Shown here: positions 33,523 through 44,928 of the stretch, in pieces
Layout: each line of letters opens with the position of its first letter
How positions within the stretch are numbered: position 1 is the first letter of the stretch
DNA from: Trametes villosa
Lineage: Eukaryota; Basidiomycota; Agaricomycetes; Polyporales; Polyporaceae
DNA length: 64,000 bases
Direction: 5' to 3'
Assembly: GCA_002964805.2 (NCBI GenBank)
Contig: PUDQ02000010.1
Span: forward strand, 682,001 to 746,000
Position numbers and translations under genes: made by a program
Notes under the pieces: model-generated
Told to the model about the DNA's origin: nothing
Seen by the model: the letters and a program-made list of their open reading frames with translations, nothing else
The model's database searches: none

Positions 33523-35941
33523 TCAGCAAACCAGGTTCACCCTCATAGGATACTCGGGACGCAGCGAGTCGGTGCCGACGGTGGGGTGGACCATCTCGCC
33601 GTGATTCCATACCACGGGCGCCTCCGTCTTCTCGAACCTGAACGTCGAGATAAGCTCTGCTAGCACGACCTCTGCGATAAGTCCCATAGTCAGCAACAGT
33701 CGGGATGTGCGTAAAGGGTGCACTCACTCATCTCGAGCTCGGCGAACTTGAATCCTCTACGCACCAGGTCAGCTTCACATGCCCAGAGCCATCGAGTCGA
33801 GGCACGAACTCACATGCACGCGCGCCCCCCGCCCCAGAACGTCATCCTATACAACGTCCGGCATCAACGTCAGCACTCATCCTCGCCCAATTGGAACCGC
33901 ACACCGCCGAATCTACGCACAGATTGGAATATACCCCGGGGATCTTCGCCTGCGCGATCGTCTCGGGGAGCGGCGAGAGCCAGCGCTCGGGGCGCCACGC
34001 GTGCGCGTCCGCGCCCCAGACGGCGGGGTTGGTGTTCGCGGCCTGGATGGCGATGAAGACGAGCGTGCCGGCGGGGATGGGGACGGAGTGGAGGGGCGTG
34101 CCGTCAGCGCCTTGGATGGGTTGGGAGAGTGGGATGATTGTGTCGGCTTGGGCTCTGGTGCGCGAGGTTAGTGGAGGTAGGTGGCCGCTGAGGGAGAGAG
34201 GTGGGACGTACTCGCGGAGCCGCATTGGAGCTGGGACGTGCCTGCGCTCGGTGTTAGCTATAAGGGAAGTGGTTTTTGGCGCGTAGACGTACATTCGCAG
34301 AGTTTCTGTACATACTGCATGTAGGTAGGGAAGCGCTAGCAATTCGTCGTAGGGAATATTGCCGCCCTGGTGACGACTCTTGGCTTCTGCGAGCTCAACG
34401 CGTAACCTGTGTTGGACCTCCGGGTGAGTGGCAAGACACTCAAGAATGCGCGTGAGCATGTTGGAAGTTGAGTCCGTGGCGGCAAACATCAGAATGCTTG
34501 AGAACACGGAGGTCAGCGAGACCTCTGGGTAACTGGAACAAGCAGCGGATACGCACGAAAGCTGCGCGATGAGTTCCTCCTCTGGGAGGGCTTCCTCCTC
34601 TGATGCGCCTGCGTTTGTTTGGACTGCGCGGGGAGGCGTGAGCATGGAGTGGATAGTCACTCGCATTTCTGCATCATTGTCACGTACGGAGTAGGGTGAT
34701 CAGATCTTTGGGACTCTCGTCGTTGAGGCGTCTCTCTTGGTTTTCCGCCGCCACTTTCTTCTCCTTGTAAATGCTAACGGAATTCGCATGCATCGTATCA
34801 ACGACGCTGAGGGGCTTCTTCACGCGCCGGGATGGTAAGAGTTCCATGACCGGTCGGCGCAGAGAGGCGAGTATGAGAGGCCGAGCGAACCGGTAGAGTT
34901 GCACGTAGTTGCCGAGAGAGGTAAAGGTCGGTCTACGACGATAATGTTAGCTACAAGCACCACGCGGGATCGCGGCGGGTCGCTGAGGGAGGCGCACACG
35001 AAGGACTTCAGAGCTTCCGCGTAAGAATGGCGTCCTTCCTCTGTAAGCGGGTCGAACGAGTGACCGAGTACGGCCTTCCCGATCAGCTCGAGCGCGGTAC
35101 GGCCCATGTAATGCGCCATGTCGACTTCGTGCTCTCCAGTAGATACGCGAGCCTTGATCGCTTGAGAGAGCTATGCGTTGGTATCCTCAACGCCCACCCT
35201 AGTGATCGAGAGTACGAGCGACATCACTCACGCGGTGTGCGACTTCGTAGAATACGGGGGTGACGAGGCGAAGGTTCTTGGGCGAGAAGACCGGGCTGAG
35301 GAGCTTGCGCTGCTTTCGATGCGTCTCTCCTGTTGACGGTGAGCCCTAGGTTAATAGGCACAGCATAGCCTACCGCGTGAGGACACACCTGTTGTTGAGA
35401 GCAAACCCGGACCAAAGACGTCCAGACTGATGCTAAGTGGGCGAACCGCGTGAGTACGCTGTGCCCGTCGCTGCGTTCTCGCTTACTTCATGAACCATTC
35501 CATTTCCTCGAATAGCGGCGTGTGGTGCTGATGACCTTCCAAGACAATGGTCTGCATCGCTGCCGGGTTGTAGACACATAACATCGGTTGCTATCAAAGG
35601 GCCGCAAGACGTTAGCGACGGGGGACGCGGTGCTTGTGCATGAGGGGTACTTACGCCAAATAGGCCTTGCAGTCTCGACACGGGACCGTACTTGGTCTGG
35701 AGCATCCGGTGGAACTCCCATCCGTTCTTGTCGTATAGCTGAAGCATATGACCTGGAATGAGCGAAAACCTGAGCATAAGTCTAGGGGGCGGATGAAGTG
35801 CACAAAATTCGGCTTGCCTGTTATCCACGACGGCGAGGGAGGCCCGGGGATGTTGGCGAGAGACGACCCCGCCGACGAGAGCCATTTGAACAGCCTCCAA
35901 AGCACGTATGCAACCGCGCACCCAACGACGTACTGCAGCAT
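33523..35941 (-). CDS. Cytochrome P450 monooxygenase (543 aa, 14 exons)
   Basis: This is a haem-thiolate monooxygenase, ER-anchored by the N-terminal helix MLQYVVGCAVAYVLWRLFKW. Exons are 35818-35941, 35655-35752, 35487-35590, 35389-35432, 35232-35329, 34998-35170, 34688-34932, 34557-34623, 34293-34496, 34212-34241, 33921-34154, 33814-33846, 33728-33756 and 33523-33671; all join in phase. The Pro-rich hinge is NIPGPPSPSW and the helix C region is TGETHRKQRKLLSPVF. The I helix is FAATDSTSN (oxygen activation). ETLR is the ExxR motif, WRPERW the PERF-like motif, and FWGGGRACIGFKF the haem loop with the Cys ligand split by an intron. It resembles the expanded polypore CYP5144/5150-type enzymes, but the exact family is not certain. 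Intron 1 has a GC donor (ACAG|GCAAGC). The substrate is unknown. Confidence 0.94.
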
Positions 35942-37322
35942 ATAAGGGAGGACAGCAGTACTTGCGTGGTGTGCAGGCACTTAAGGCTCAAAGAATCCGT
36001 GTCGACGAAGCCTTGGTTCAAGGCGGGCTCCACTCGCTCGCTCGCCCTTTATGTCGCTGTGCTCTTGACGGACGGCACCGAACCCGAGACATTTCGGGAA
36101 CGCGCAGACCGCCACAAGCGTAATCGTGTCCGGAGGTGGTTTTGGTTTGCGATATGATGCGGCACGCTGCGGAGGTCGCGTTCGAGTCGGGCTGATGCTC
36201 CATGCACCGAACGTTCAACTTGAATTTGAGGAGTTCAGAGGTTGTCGGTGCAGGATCGCCATCATTAAATCGCGAGCTTTTGCGAAGACTGAGCACAACT
36301 TCCAGTCGCGGGGGAGAGCGAAGGTACATACTTACATGTAATGTCGGTGCTTACCGTCAGGACTCAGCAAGACACTGGCAGGCGCGTCTCTTACTACAAG
36401 AGAGCCTCAGGAACGCGCGCAGAAGGTGGCTACACTTCCGGACACGCCACAGGAGCGTGGAGTACCATCCTAAGCTCTTCGCAAAAGCAAGAGTATCTCA
36501 CGGCGATACAAAGTGTTAGGCAAACCAAGGCCGCCCTGCTGAGTGCTGACCGCACTGGGCGGCATCTAGTACACTCGGGCGCTTCCGGTAAGAAGGTAAC
36601 TTACCGGCAAACGCCGGCACTCCCAACTGAACGCCACACTCGATTCTTTCCTCTCGCTCTCATCGCCTTATATGCAATCTGAGTCTTGTACTAGAACTTG
36701 AGCTGCTTTCAAACGCGAACCTGTACTTATGGATGTAAGAGCGCAAACGCGGTCTTTGCATAGCAGAGGGGCCTGCCGGCAGCCGGAGCCGGAGACTCCG
36801 GGTGACTGATACCACTGAATATCCGCAGAAGTCACTACGCTGCTCATAGCAGCAGGTATTACAGTATACTCACGCGCGTAGCGAAGGACCGTGTATCCCT
36901 TCCTGAAACTATACCGCTCCCCTCGGGTCCGATGGGAAGATAGCGCAACTGAAGCTTCGAAACGCGGAAAATCATGGATAGATTGTAACCCTACGACATA
37001 CTGCTACAGGCGCCGTGTCTGATTTCATTTCGTACTTTCGTGTATGCGTCGTTTCCAGACATTCAATACCCTGGAGACAGTCGCGAAGGATCAAAACGCT
37101 AACAAGATAGTAGGAGGTGACGTCGAAGCCGTAAAGAAAGCGAAGCAAGACAGGCGACGACGGCGAGGAAAGAAGGTACCACTAACGAAACAGATGATGT
37201 CCGGTCATGAAGGAGAAAAAGAGTCCGAACTCCCGGCTGGAGGTCGCAAGTGCGAGGTGAGCAAGGGACCTGGCGTTTGTAAGATTGTGAACTTACAAAC
37301 GAAGAGAAAACAGCCTGCTCGC
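35942..37322. other. Intergenic region
   Basis: This is the P450 promoter side plus the 3' flank of hydrophobin 2. A frame at 37044-37364 overlaps the hydrophobin 3' end and is not credible. No repeats or RNA genes are seen. Confidence 0.4.
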
Positions 37323-38187
37323 TCAGAGCTTGATGTTGATCGGCACACAGCCGATGTTGATTAGGCCCTCTGTCGCACTCGGTCAGCGATACGGTCGACG
37401 ACTTGCGGATGATGCTCCACTTACGGTAGGTGTTGTCGGTGCAGCAAACCGGGGCTTGCTCGCTGCATCGAAGACGCATATAGTGAGTGTCAAGTCCCGT
37501 GTTATACGCACGTCTGGAGACTTACCAGCTCTGGCCCCCGCCAAGCGAGAGGGCGTCGATAGGAGAGCAGTCCGAGCCCACCATGCCGCTGATGCTCTCT
37601 GGGGCAATGCCGAGCAGCGAGAGCAGGCCGCTCATGTGCTCAGAGCTCGCCTCCTGGACCTGGTTGCAGCACTGGATCGGGCCGGTGTTGCACTGCCCAG
37701 CGGACGATCCTCCGTTGCCAGAGCCACCCGAGCCAGAGCCAGAGCCCGAGGTGGGGGCGCTAGGAGCGGGGGAGGTAGGCGAGGACGGCGGCGGGCCGAC
37801 GGGGGTCACCGACGTCGGGTGATGGTGAGGGTGCCCTCCAGTGCGGCCGGTCGTGGTCGTCTCCGTCTCCGTCCTCGTCGTGGTCGAAGTGACCGTCACA
37901 GGCGGCTGGGGCCGGTACTTCGTCGTCGTCTTCGTCGTGGGCTTCGGCGGGGCTGGCGCCCATGGCGAGGTAGGCGGAGCGGGAGTCCACGTCGGGGTTG
38001 GCGGTGCGGGAGCCCAGGTGGAGGTAGGCGGGGCTGGGGTCCAGGTCGGCGTCGGCGGGGTGTACGCGGGCGTGGTGTGCGTGGTATGCGTAGTGTGCGT
38101 CTCCGAATCGCACCTGGGCGAGTGCGGCTTTGCGGATGCGACGAGCGCGAGGGCGGCGGTAGCGAGGAAGGAGAGCTTGAACTGCAT
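37323..38187 (-). CDS. Class I hydrophobin 2 with Pro/Trp/Thr-repeat arm (248 aa)
   Basis: Exons are 37526-38187, 37425-37462 (38 nt) and 37323-37369. The signal peptide MQFKLSFLATAALALVASA is followed by an extra cysteine (SPRCDSE, residue 26). An arm of about 130 residues follows: repeated TPTWTPAPP / TSTWAPAPP units (five copies), then TTKTTTKYRP, TTTRTETETTTTGR, HPHHHP and a Gly/Ser-rich linker. The hydrophobin domain is C-x6-CC-x32-C-x13-C-x5-CC-x12-C: CNTGPIQCCNQV, SDCSPIDALS, CEQAPVCC and GCVPINIKL, stop. Normal hydrophobins are 100-150 aa, so the arm doubles the size. Arm prolines, threonines and tryptophans suggest an O-glycosylated wall-binding or spacer region (inference). It is adjacent to hydrophobin 3 on the same strand. 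Confidence 0.9.
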
Positions 38188-39043
38188 CGCGAGGTGAGGG
38201 TGGGGTGACACTGAGTAAGGATCGACGGTGGACGCTCAACGGAGGAGGCGGTAAGGGGCAGATGAAAGAGGGGAGAGGAGGCGAGAGCCTCGAAGTCCGG
38301 CGAGGCGGGTACTTATGGGCGCGGGGGCCATGTTGGAGTGACACGGACGAGGGTGATGGAATATCGAAGCACAGCACCTGCCTTAACGGGTGTGATCAGA
38401 CCCTTTTTGGGACGGGTGGGGTGTGTGGCAGGATGAGCGCCCGGCGTTGAGTAAGTACACAGATCCGAGTCGGCCGCGGCGCTCACCGCGCTGGCCGAGG
38501 TTGTCGCTTACTACTTACAACGCCCCGTCTGGCTCAATAATAGCTTGATGGTGCATTATACAGCCGTGAGTCCTGTTGACCGAGAGAATGAGTCCTTTTG
38601 AAGGCTACAACGCATGTGGTACATACCATGTCAAGTTCTCACCGGTGGCGGAGGTTCGGCTGTACCAGTGATAGCGGCCCGGGGCACCAAATTGAGGGGA
38701 GGATCGGCTTCGAACATGACGCTTCTCTCCCATTCTGCGCCTCTCTCCGGAACTGCACTCTGAATCTACGCTACCGGTCTATTCGCCTCGCGAGAGAAGT
38801 CCACCTAATGGTTGTCTGGTGCTGAGGACGTCCACTTGAACGCGACGCTCACTACGGCAGGGTGGCGCCGGGTCCCGGAAGTTCGGACGTAGACGAGAGA
38901 ACGACGAAAACATTTGTATTAAGCGACGACAGCGAAAGCGATACGATAGAGTTGCGCGAGGGACTATACGAAGCGGGACAACAAACGATAGCGCAACGGC
39001 GAACAGCCTCAACACGAGCAAGACACTACGAAGTCGTGTGGGC
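38188..39043. other. Spacer between hydrophobins 2 and 3
   Basis: It holds the hydrophobin 2 promoter and hydrophobin 3 downstream flank. No other gene is seen. Confidence 0.45.
38311..38317 (-). promoter_or_regulatory. TATA-like element of hydrophobin 2
   Basis: On the minus strand GCGCCCATAAGTACCCGCC lies about 125 bp before the ATG. The preceding CCCCGCGCCCATAA block is shared with hydrophobin 3. Confidence 0.55.
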
Positions 39044-40257
39044 TCAGAGGGTAATGGGGAGACAGCCGATGCTGATGACGCCGCCTGTAGGAAAAACGTA
39101 AGCGATGTGCACATGAACCACAAAGAAGGGGAGCGCACCGTGGGAGTTGTCCTCGCAGCAGACAGTCTGAGCAGAGCTATAGAGGAACCAGTTGTCAGCA
39201 TCGTCGACCCATGATTCAGCGAAGAAAGAGACACTTACCAGCTGCCTCCGCGGCCGACGGCAAGAATATCGATAGGGCTGCAGTCCATGCCGACCTGGGT
39301 GGTGAGATCCTGGAGAACGACGCCCAGGAGACCAAGCAAGTTCGCAGCGGCTGGGGAGTTTGCGCTCTCGACGGAGTTGCAGCACTGGACGGGGCCCGTG
39401 GTGCACTGGGAGTTACCCCAGTTGCCGCCGTCGTAACCGCCGTTGCCGTTGCCGTTGTCGCTGCCGTCGCCGTTGCCGTCGCCGTTACCGTGGCCGCCGC
39501 CGTGGTGAGGCGAGCTCGGGCTGTTGGGCGAGCCCGGGTGGGCGGGCTCCTCCGTCGGCACCGGAACCGGCACGGAGACACCGGTGGGGAGCGCGGTGCT
39601 CACGGGGAGGGGGATGGAGGTGGGCGCGCCGACGCCGCTGAGGGAGCCGCCGACGGAGGCGGAGACGCCGATGGGGCCGGCGGGGACGGTCGGGACGTTG
39701 ACGGGGTCGGTGGGCTCAGAGCCGGAGTCGCCCCAGGTCGGGGTGCCCTTGTCGGGGGAGCCATCGATAGGGAGACCGCCAAGGGGGTCACCAAGGAGGG
39801 GCAGGCCGGGAATGATGGAGCCCACGCCAGACAGGATGGGACCCAGAGGGAGGCCGGCGAGGAGATCTCCACCACCCCCAACGACGGGCAAGCCGGAGAG
39901 GGGGTCTCCACCACCTCCAACGATGGGCAGGCCGGAGATGGGGCCTCCAACGGGCACGCCCGGCACGCTGGGGAGACCGCCCTCGACGGGCACGCCGGAA
40001 ACGACAGGAAGGCCGGGGGCGTTGGGGTGCGAGCCAGTGGGCTGCGGCTCGCCGCCGAGCGTCGCGGAGACGGACACGGGCCAGGTAGGAACGGGGATGG
40101 AAGAGGCGACGCCCGTGGGGACAGGGACGCCGCTGACGGGGGCGCCAGTAGGGTCGGGCAGCGCGACGGTGCCGCACTCGCCGACGGAGCCGACGGGGGC
40201 GCTGGCCGCGAGGACGGCGAAGGTGACGACGGCAAGGAGTGACTGCTTGAACTGCAT
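39044..40257 (-). CDS. Class I hydrophobin 3 with long Gly/Leu/Pro arm (365 aa)
   Basis: Exons are 39239-40257, 39139-39176 (38 nt) and 39044-39084. The signal peptide MQFKQSLLAVVTFAVLAASA is followed by an extra cysteine (GECGTV, residue 28). An arm of about 260 residues is built of GLPVV, PVGGPISGLPIVGGGGDPL and SGLPVVGGGGDLLAGLPLGP units. A PVPTEEP region and an HGGGHGNGDGNGDG low-complexity linker follow. The C-terminal hydrophobin domain is QCTTGPVQCCNSVE, MDCSPIDILAV, then CSAQTVCCEDNSH, and GCLPITL, stop: C-x6-CC-x32-C-x13-C-x5-CC-x12-C. At 365 aa it is among the longer hydrophobins one would expect. The arm resembles the cysteine-free secreted proteins at 26017 and 28994. Its open antisense frames are compositional shadows. 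Confidence 0.9.
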
Positions 40258-40402
40258 GGTGGCGGTAGTGGGTGCTGAATGAACGAGCGTAGGGGTCGAG
40301 CGGATGCTGCGAGAAGGTTGGAGAGGAAGGAGAGTGAGTCGCTGGCGAAGTACGGCGGACGTAGGTCGACGAGCGATGCTGTCCTCCGAGAACGGGCGCA
40401 GG

Positions 40403-40409
40403 TTTTATG
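40403..40409 (-). promoter_or_regulatory. TATA-like element CATAAAA of hydrophobin 3
   Basis: The minus-strand sequence CCCCGCGCCCATAAAACC lies about 146 bp before the start codon, with the same flank as the hydrophobin 2 element. Confidence 0.55.
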
Positions 40410-41541
40410 GGCGCGGGGGCGCCGCGGGGCGCGCTGGTACGCCCGAAGGGTGCGGCGTGGAGAGCCTCCCGTGTGCGGGAGCCTGCGCGGAATCGGCCTC
40501 GAGGGCGGCGATACTGGGAGGAGGGAGTGCCATGTACGGTAGGCGGTTCTAAGCGAGGCGTTGACGCGTAGGCTTGAAGGACGGTTCTTTGACCGCTCTT
40601 CCCGAAGAGACTCCAACCGACGCTGCGAATCGACACGCCGAGGCGGGTCAGAGAAGGCGGGCATCTGCGGTGAGCAAATCGGGCGCAAGGACTGCTGCGG
40701 GTTGCAAAATGAGTCCGAGGGCGGCGGCGATGGATGTGAAGAGAACCTGCAAAGGGTGGGATCGTGCAACGAGGGTCGGAGGAATGCCGACGTTGTTCGC
40801 GAGAGCTTGACACATTTGCCCGGGCCCGCTCAAGTTCGCTTCCTGGGGCCGCTAACCCCGCTCTTCAGCTCAGGAAGGGGGACCCTGATGAGACCCTCGA
40901 CTGCGAAGGAACATAGCTACGAGAAAGCACCTTCATCGCGTCAGGGAATGCGGTCAAGAGGACTCGGGAGAGACTTGGTTGAGGGCGGAGTGGGAGCCAC
41001 GGTAAAATAACCAGCTGGAGCAGAGCTGTCACTTTTGATGGACAGGCGGCGAGAATCCAGGGAGTAAATAGCCGAAGGACGGTCAAACGTCAGCTCGTCC
41101 GAACACGGCCGTGGAGGGTGAGAGCAGGTAACGGCCAACGATCCTCACGCCTGGACGCACGCGCCACGTGGGGCGCGCCACCTCGCGAACCGCCCGGTGG
41201 CGGTGATCAGGACACTCTCGTTTTGGTATCTCTGTATGTTCGTCCTCCGGGCCTCTGGCGTTCTCAAGCGCGTCGCAACAGCAGCACCAAATATGAGTCA
41301 CCCTAGCATCATCTTAGTAGTGTTCTAGTAATCTATGGACAGCGTCGTTCTGGAGAGCAGGTCTGAAGAGACGATTATTCGACAGGAAACCCCAGAATGG
41401 CACAACTTCTGTGACGATCGTCTCCGAGCTTCTCATGGTCGGCTTTGTGAAGCATGTTGGCGTTGTGGATACTTGGTGAAACGAGCCAATGGCGAGGATT
41501 TCCGCGTTGATCAACATGCGCTCACCGCTGCCTCCGCTGTC
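40410..41541. other. Intergenic region
   Basis: No gene is supported. This is the shared upstream side of hydrophobins 3 (minus) and 4 (plus). Confidence 0.4.
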
Positions 41542-41548
41542 TATAAAA
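41542..41548 (+). promoter_or_regulatory. TATA box of hydrophobin 4
   Basis: The sequence GTCTATAAAAACAG lies about 105 bp before the ATG at 41650. Confidence 0.7.
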
Positions 41549-41649
41549 ACAGAGCTGCGGCGCCGACAAACGACATCTCCCCACTCCTTCCTCCGCGCGC
41601 CCACCCATCCTCAGCGTCCCCTCCACTTTCCCTCAGACTCCACGCAGCC

Positions 41650-42118
41650 ATGCAGTTCTTCGCCGCCGCCCTTACCGTCGCCGTCGCCCTCGTTGGCTCC
41701 GCAACCGCCCTCCCCTCCATCTCCAGCTCGAACTCGGAGTGCAACACCGGCCCCGTGCAGTGCTGCAACAGCATGCAGTCTGCGAAGTCCGAGCACATGA
41801 AATCCGTCCTCGGGGCGCTCGGTATTCTCGACCAGATCGCGGAGGGCGACAACATCGGCCTCACTTGCTCGCCGATCCCCATCACGGCCATCGGCGGCAG
41901 CCAGAGCTGGTACGCATTCATACTACTACCCTCAGCCCACGACCGCTCACGCTGACTTTGATCGCTTGATAGCGACACGCAACCTGTTTGCTGCAGCGGC
42001 AAGAGCTACGGTAAGCTCCCAACTTCAATTCAATAGCGCGCATGGAAAAACCTCATCGCGATTGCCCGCAGGTCTCATGAGCGTTAGCTGTATGCCGATC
42101 AACGTGAACGGCCTCTAA
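41650..42118 (+). CDS. Class I hydrophobin 4 (114 aa)
   Basis: This is a hydrophobin of standard size. Exons are 41650-41909, 41973-42010 (38 nt) and 42072-42118. The signal peptide MQFFAAALTVAVALVGSATA leads into LPSISSSNSE. The domain is CNTGPVQCCNSM, LTCSPIPIT, CDTQPVCCSGKSY and SCMPINVNGL, stop: C-x6-CC-x33-C-x13-C-x5-CC-x11-C. Intron 1 splits the Cys5 codon (TG|C) and intron 2 follows 38 nt later, as in hydrophobins 1-3. It lacks any arm and so shows the ancestral form. It is transcribed divergently from hydrophobin 3. Confidence 0.95.
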
Positions 42119-43609
42119 GGCATCGCCTGCCGCTCTCGGTCTCTGAGGGATTCGTGAACACTACTTTGGTCAGTCCTTGCTAATTTTTGGGGTAAAAACG
42201 ACGACTGACTTTGGCGCGCACAGTCTATTCATTTCGCGCCCGACACCACACATCGCTATTTTCTCTTCGTCGCTCGTGTCGCTTTGGCTCTTTCTTTCAA
42301 TTTCGTAGCCGGATTCGAGTGTAATGTTCCAATGGAATTCGAATGTCATGGATATACTGTACACCACACGAGCACCGCGCGCGTGGCGTGCACTCACATG
42401 CAGCGGGCTGGACGAGATATTCGAACCCCATGGCGAGCTCAGGGCGGAGAACCTAGGCCCGCGTCCTGTAACTGGAGCCTCGGCCACCGAGCCAACCTCT
42501 GGGAGTCTCCTCGACATCCGGATCTGGGAGGTATGTCAGCCGCGTAAACGGCACCGAGTGTCATGGGGGGTTCGAAAAAAAAACATGACGGATATACTCA
42601 CGTGCGCCGTCCCGATCACGATCCTGCCCAGGCTGAGCGAGCGAAGGGTCCACCAAGGCCGTACTGACCGACTCCCCCGATGCTCTGAGAACGTGAGCTG
42701 GACGCAAGCTGTACCGTCCTGAACTCGAGCTTGAAGCCGAACGCTATGGACATAACAGCTTCATAAGTGCTCAGAATACGAGGCGTTTAGGACGGAGGGA
42801 CGCACCTGGGAACGTCGACGAGGATGCTTGAGGCTGACGGCGGAGCCGATGCAGTGCGGGTGGAGCTACGTCAGACAGCGCGGAAGCTGACCTGACGGAG
42901 CGCAGATCGGGCGCCTGTGCGTGTGGGGAAGTGCGGAAGGACGGATTGGGATAGATTGGCGGATGCTCTCGCAGGATGGTTCATGCTGACCGTGCTGCCC
43001 AGAGGCGATAGCTTGGCCGTGCGCGTCGGGGTGGGCGATAGCGAACGCAGAGCGTCCATGGGGGGGATACTTGCTAGCTTAGAGGTATCTGCAAGAGACC
43101 CAAACACGCCTCTGGAAAGACGGAGGGCGGGAGGCGCTAGGGCGGGGAACACGGTGCACTGCTTTGCAGCCTGCGAACGGAGCGGACGGGTGCGACGCAC
43201 GCAGGTCGGGGTATTCGGTATGGCCGCCGACGTGCCCCAGCACCCCCGGGGCCGCAGGAACGGGAGGGAGACCGGGCCGGCGCCTGTGCGCCCTTGGCTG
43301 AACGCGACCCACGGGATGCGGCGCCCCCACCGATCACATCCGCTCGCGCTAGTCGCGCTCTCGCTCATCCTCGATGGCGCGCGCAAATGCGTGGGCGGAT
43401 GGACGGGTGAGCGGGTGAGCGGGTGAGCAGGCGGTGGGTATAAGTGAGCGGGCGGATGCTGTGGAGTGCGCAGAGCACCCGCCCTTTCGTCTCCCGAAGC
43501 CACATATTCGCTCGACGCTCGACGCAGCCCACCCAGCTCGTCTTTCGCCGTCGCCCGCGCCCTCATCCGCATCCTCACTACCACACCACCACACCCACCC
43601 TCGTGCAGC
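42119..43609. other. Intergenic region
   Basis: No gene model could be built. G/C-rich frames on both strands (42871-43611) are compositional. The last 180 bp contain a GGGTGAGC minisatellite (43405-43425) and a TATAAG at 43439 that could serve the next small gene. Confidence 0.4.
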
Positions 43610-43810
43610 ATGCGTCTCTCCTGCTACGCGACCCTCGCGGCCATCTTCGCCTCCGCGACCCTCGTCGGTGCGGCACCAGCACCCGTGCCCGCGCCTGCAC
43701 CAGCGCCCGGCATGCCCTTGCCCATGTGGCTCGCGGCGAGGTCAAATTCGGCGCGCGCGCCCAAGGAGGAGGCGAATCCGTTCGCGCTCCCCTGGGGCGT
43801 GAACCGGTAG
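43610..43810 (+). CDS. Small secreted peptide precursor A (66 aa, MPLP family)
   Basis: Single exon. The signal peptide MRLSCYATLAAIFASATLVG is followed by AAPAPVPAPAPAPG (an AP-dipeptide stretch like a dipeptidyl-aminopeptidase-trimmed pro-region). A core MPLPMWLAARSNSA and a C-terminal block NPFALPWGVNR end the protein at the stop. A TATA-like element lies about 170 bp upstream. The only cysteine is in the signal peptide. It shares the layout signal peptide, MPLP core and ...R-stop with the 59-aa product at 44749. No known family; it could be a secreted signalling or wall peptide. Confidence 0.6.
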   Translation: MRLSCYATLAAIFASATLVGAAPAPVPAPAPAPGMPLPMWLAARSNSARAPKEEANPFALPWGVNR

Positions 43811-44748
43811 CGCACGGTCCACCCTTGACCGGTATGTCTCCTCATCCGCTCTTCGTAGGAGCACGCTGCTCACATACGCCATGCAGAGCATCCGTTCCGC
43901 ACATCATCCTATCCATCACCCTATAATAGCACCCCTTCCCTCTCCCTCCGAGGAACGAGAAGGGCCACCACCATAGACCTCCACCACCAAAACCGCCTGT
44001 AGCACCCTCCATGTACGAGTAGCAGTAGTCCAGGGGATCCGTCCGCAAGTGTTGCGCTCGCCTCGATGTATCATTATTCAGCACACATCCTCCCGCCCGC
44101 CCCGCCACGTTCATCCTGAGTTCGAAGTTTGCCCCACCCCTGACCGCGCGTGCACGGCCTCTGGCTGAACTCTCCGCCGCATCAGCACGCCTAGCGCAGG
44201 GCCCACCCTCCTGCACCCGGGTCCTGCTCGGCTCCCTGCATTCCTAGCGCATCGGCGACTGCCGCGCGTCCGTATTAGGCATGGAGGGAGCGCGGAAGGC
44301 CAGGAATGGCGAGAGGGCCGATCGGGCCGAGTGCGGTCGCGGGACGGAGTACTCGCTAACGCGTACGTCCCATGCGGGGAGGCACTCCAGAGCTCGCCGT
44401 GCGCGCAGCAGGAGGTTCGAGAGACGAGGCGGTGCGCCCGTGGGTTTCGGAGGTGCAGAGGGGCCAGGGCTGGCGTACTGCAGGTGTGCGGGTGGACAGG
44501 CACAGAACGGGGGTGCTGCTTAGGCTCACGCTCACAGAGAGGGGACGCACCGGTAGGGAGTGTGAAATACGTGATTCGCTCGCTCGCTTGCGCGGGGGTA
44601 TATAGGCGGGGGTGATGGGACGGGGAGGGACGCGCGCTGCGTTCTTGCCGCCTCACCACGTCTCGCCGCTCCACCGTGCGGTTCTGCTGCTGTCCGCGCA
44701 CCTCTGGGCTTTTTCGACGCGTAGACCACCAACGCGAGCCTACATCCG
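43811..44748. other. Spacer between the two small secreted peptide genes
   Basis: No other gene is supported. GGGGGTATATAGGCGGG (TATATA at 44597-44602) is a good TATA box about 150 bp before the next ATG. Confidence 0.5.
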
Positions 44749-44928
44749 ATGCACGCAGTCTTCACCATCCTCGCGGCGCTGCTCGCTTTCGCCGGACAGG
44801 CCGCCGCGGCGCCCGTCATTGTGCTGCAGGCGAGGGCCGATATGCCGCTGCCCCTGCGCGTCGTGCAGGAGAACTCGGGGGCGCTCGTGGGGCGAGCGCC
44901 GTTTGGCCCGCTCAAGTATGGCCGGTAA
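44749..44928 (+). CDS. Small secreted peptide precursor B (59 aa, MPLP family)
   Basis: Single short exon ATG 44749 to TAA 44926-44928. The signal peptide MHAVFTILAALLAFAGQAAA is followed by APVIVLQARAD, then MPLPLRVVQENSGALVGRAP and FGPLKYGR, stop. Alignment with precursor A covers MPLP and then an N-S-x-A segment. There are no cysteines. A TATA box lies at 44597. Because the frame is short, confidence rests on the signal peptide, the promoter and the neighbour's similar design. The function is unknown. Confidence 0.55.
   Translation: MHAVFTILAALLAFAGQAAAAPVIVLQARADMPLPLRVVQENSGALVGRAPFGPLKYGR

Noticed and set aside
37044..37364. 106-codon plus frame at the hydrophobin 2 3' end
   Set aside because: It overlaps the last hydrophobin exon in antisense and has no family signal.
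39211..40813. Long open frames on both strands over hydrophobin 3
   Set aside because: The Gly/Pro/Val repeat arm leaves several frames open. Only the minus frame with signal peptide, eight cysteines and correct introns is credible.
42405..42440. B-box-like GGGTTCGAATA on the minus strand, possible tRNA
   Set aside because: No matching acceptor stem, A box or cloverleaf could be formed around it.
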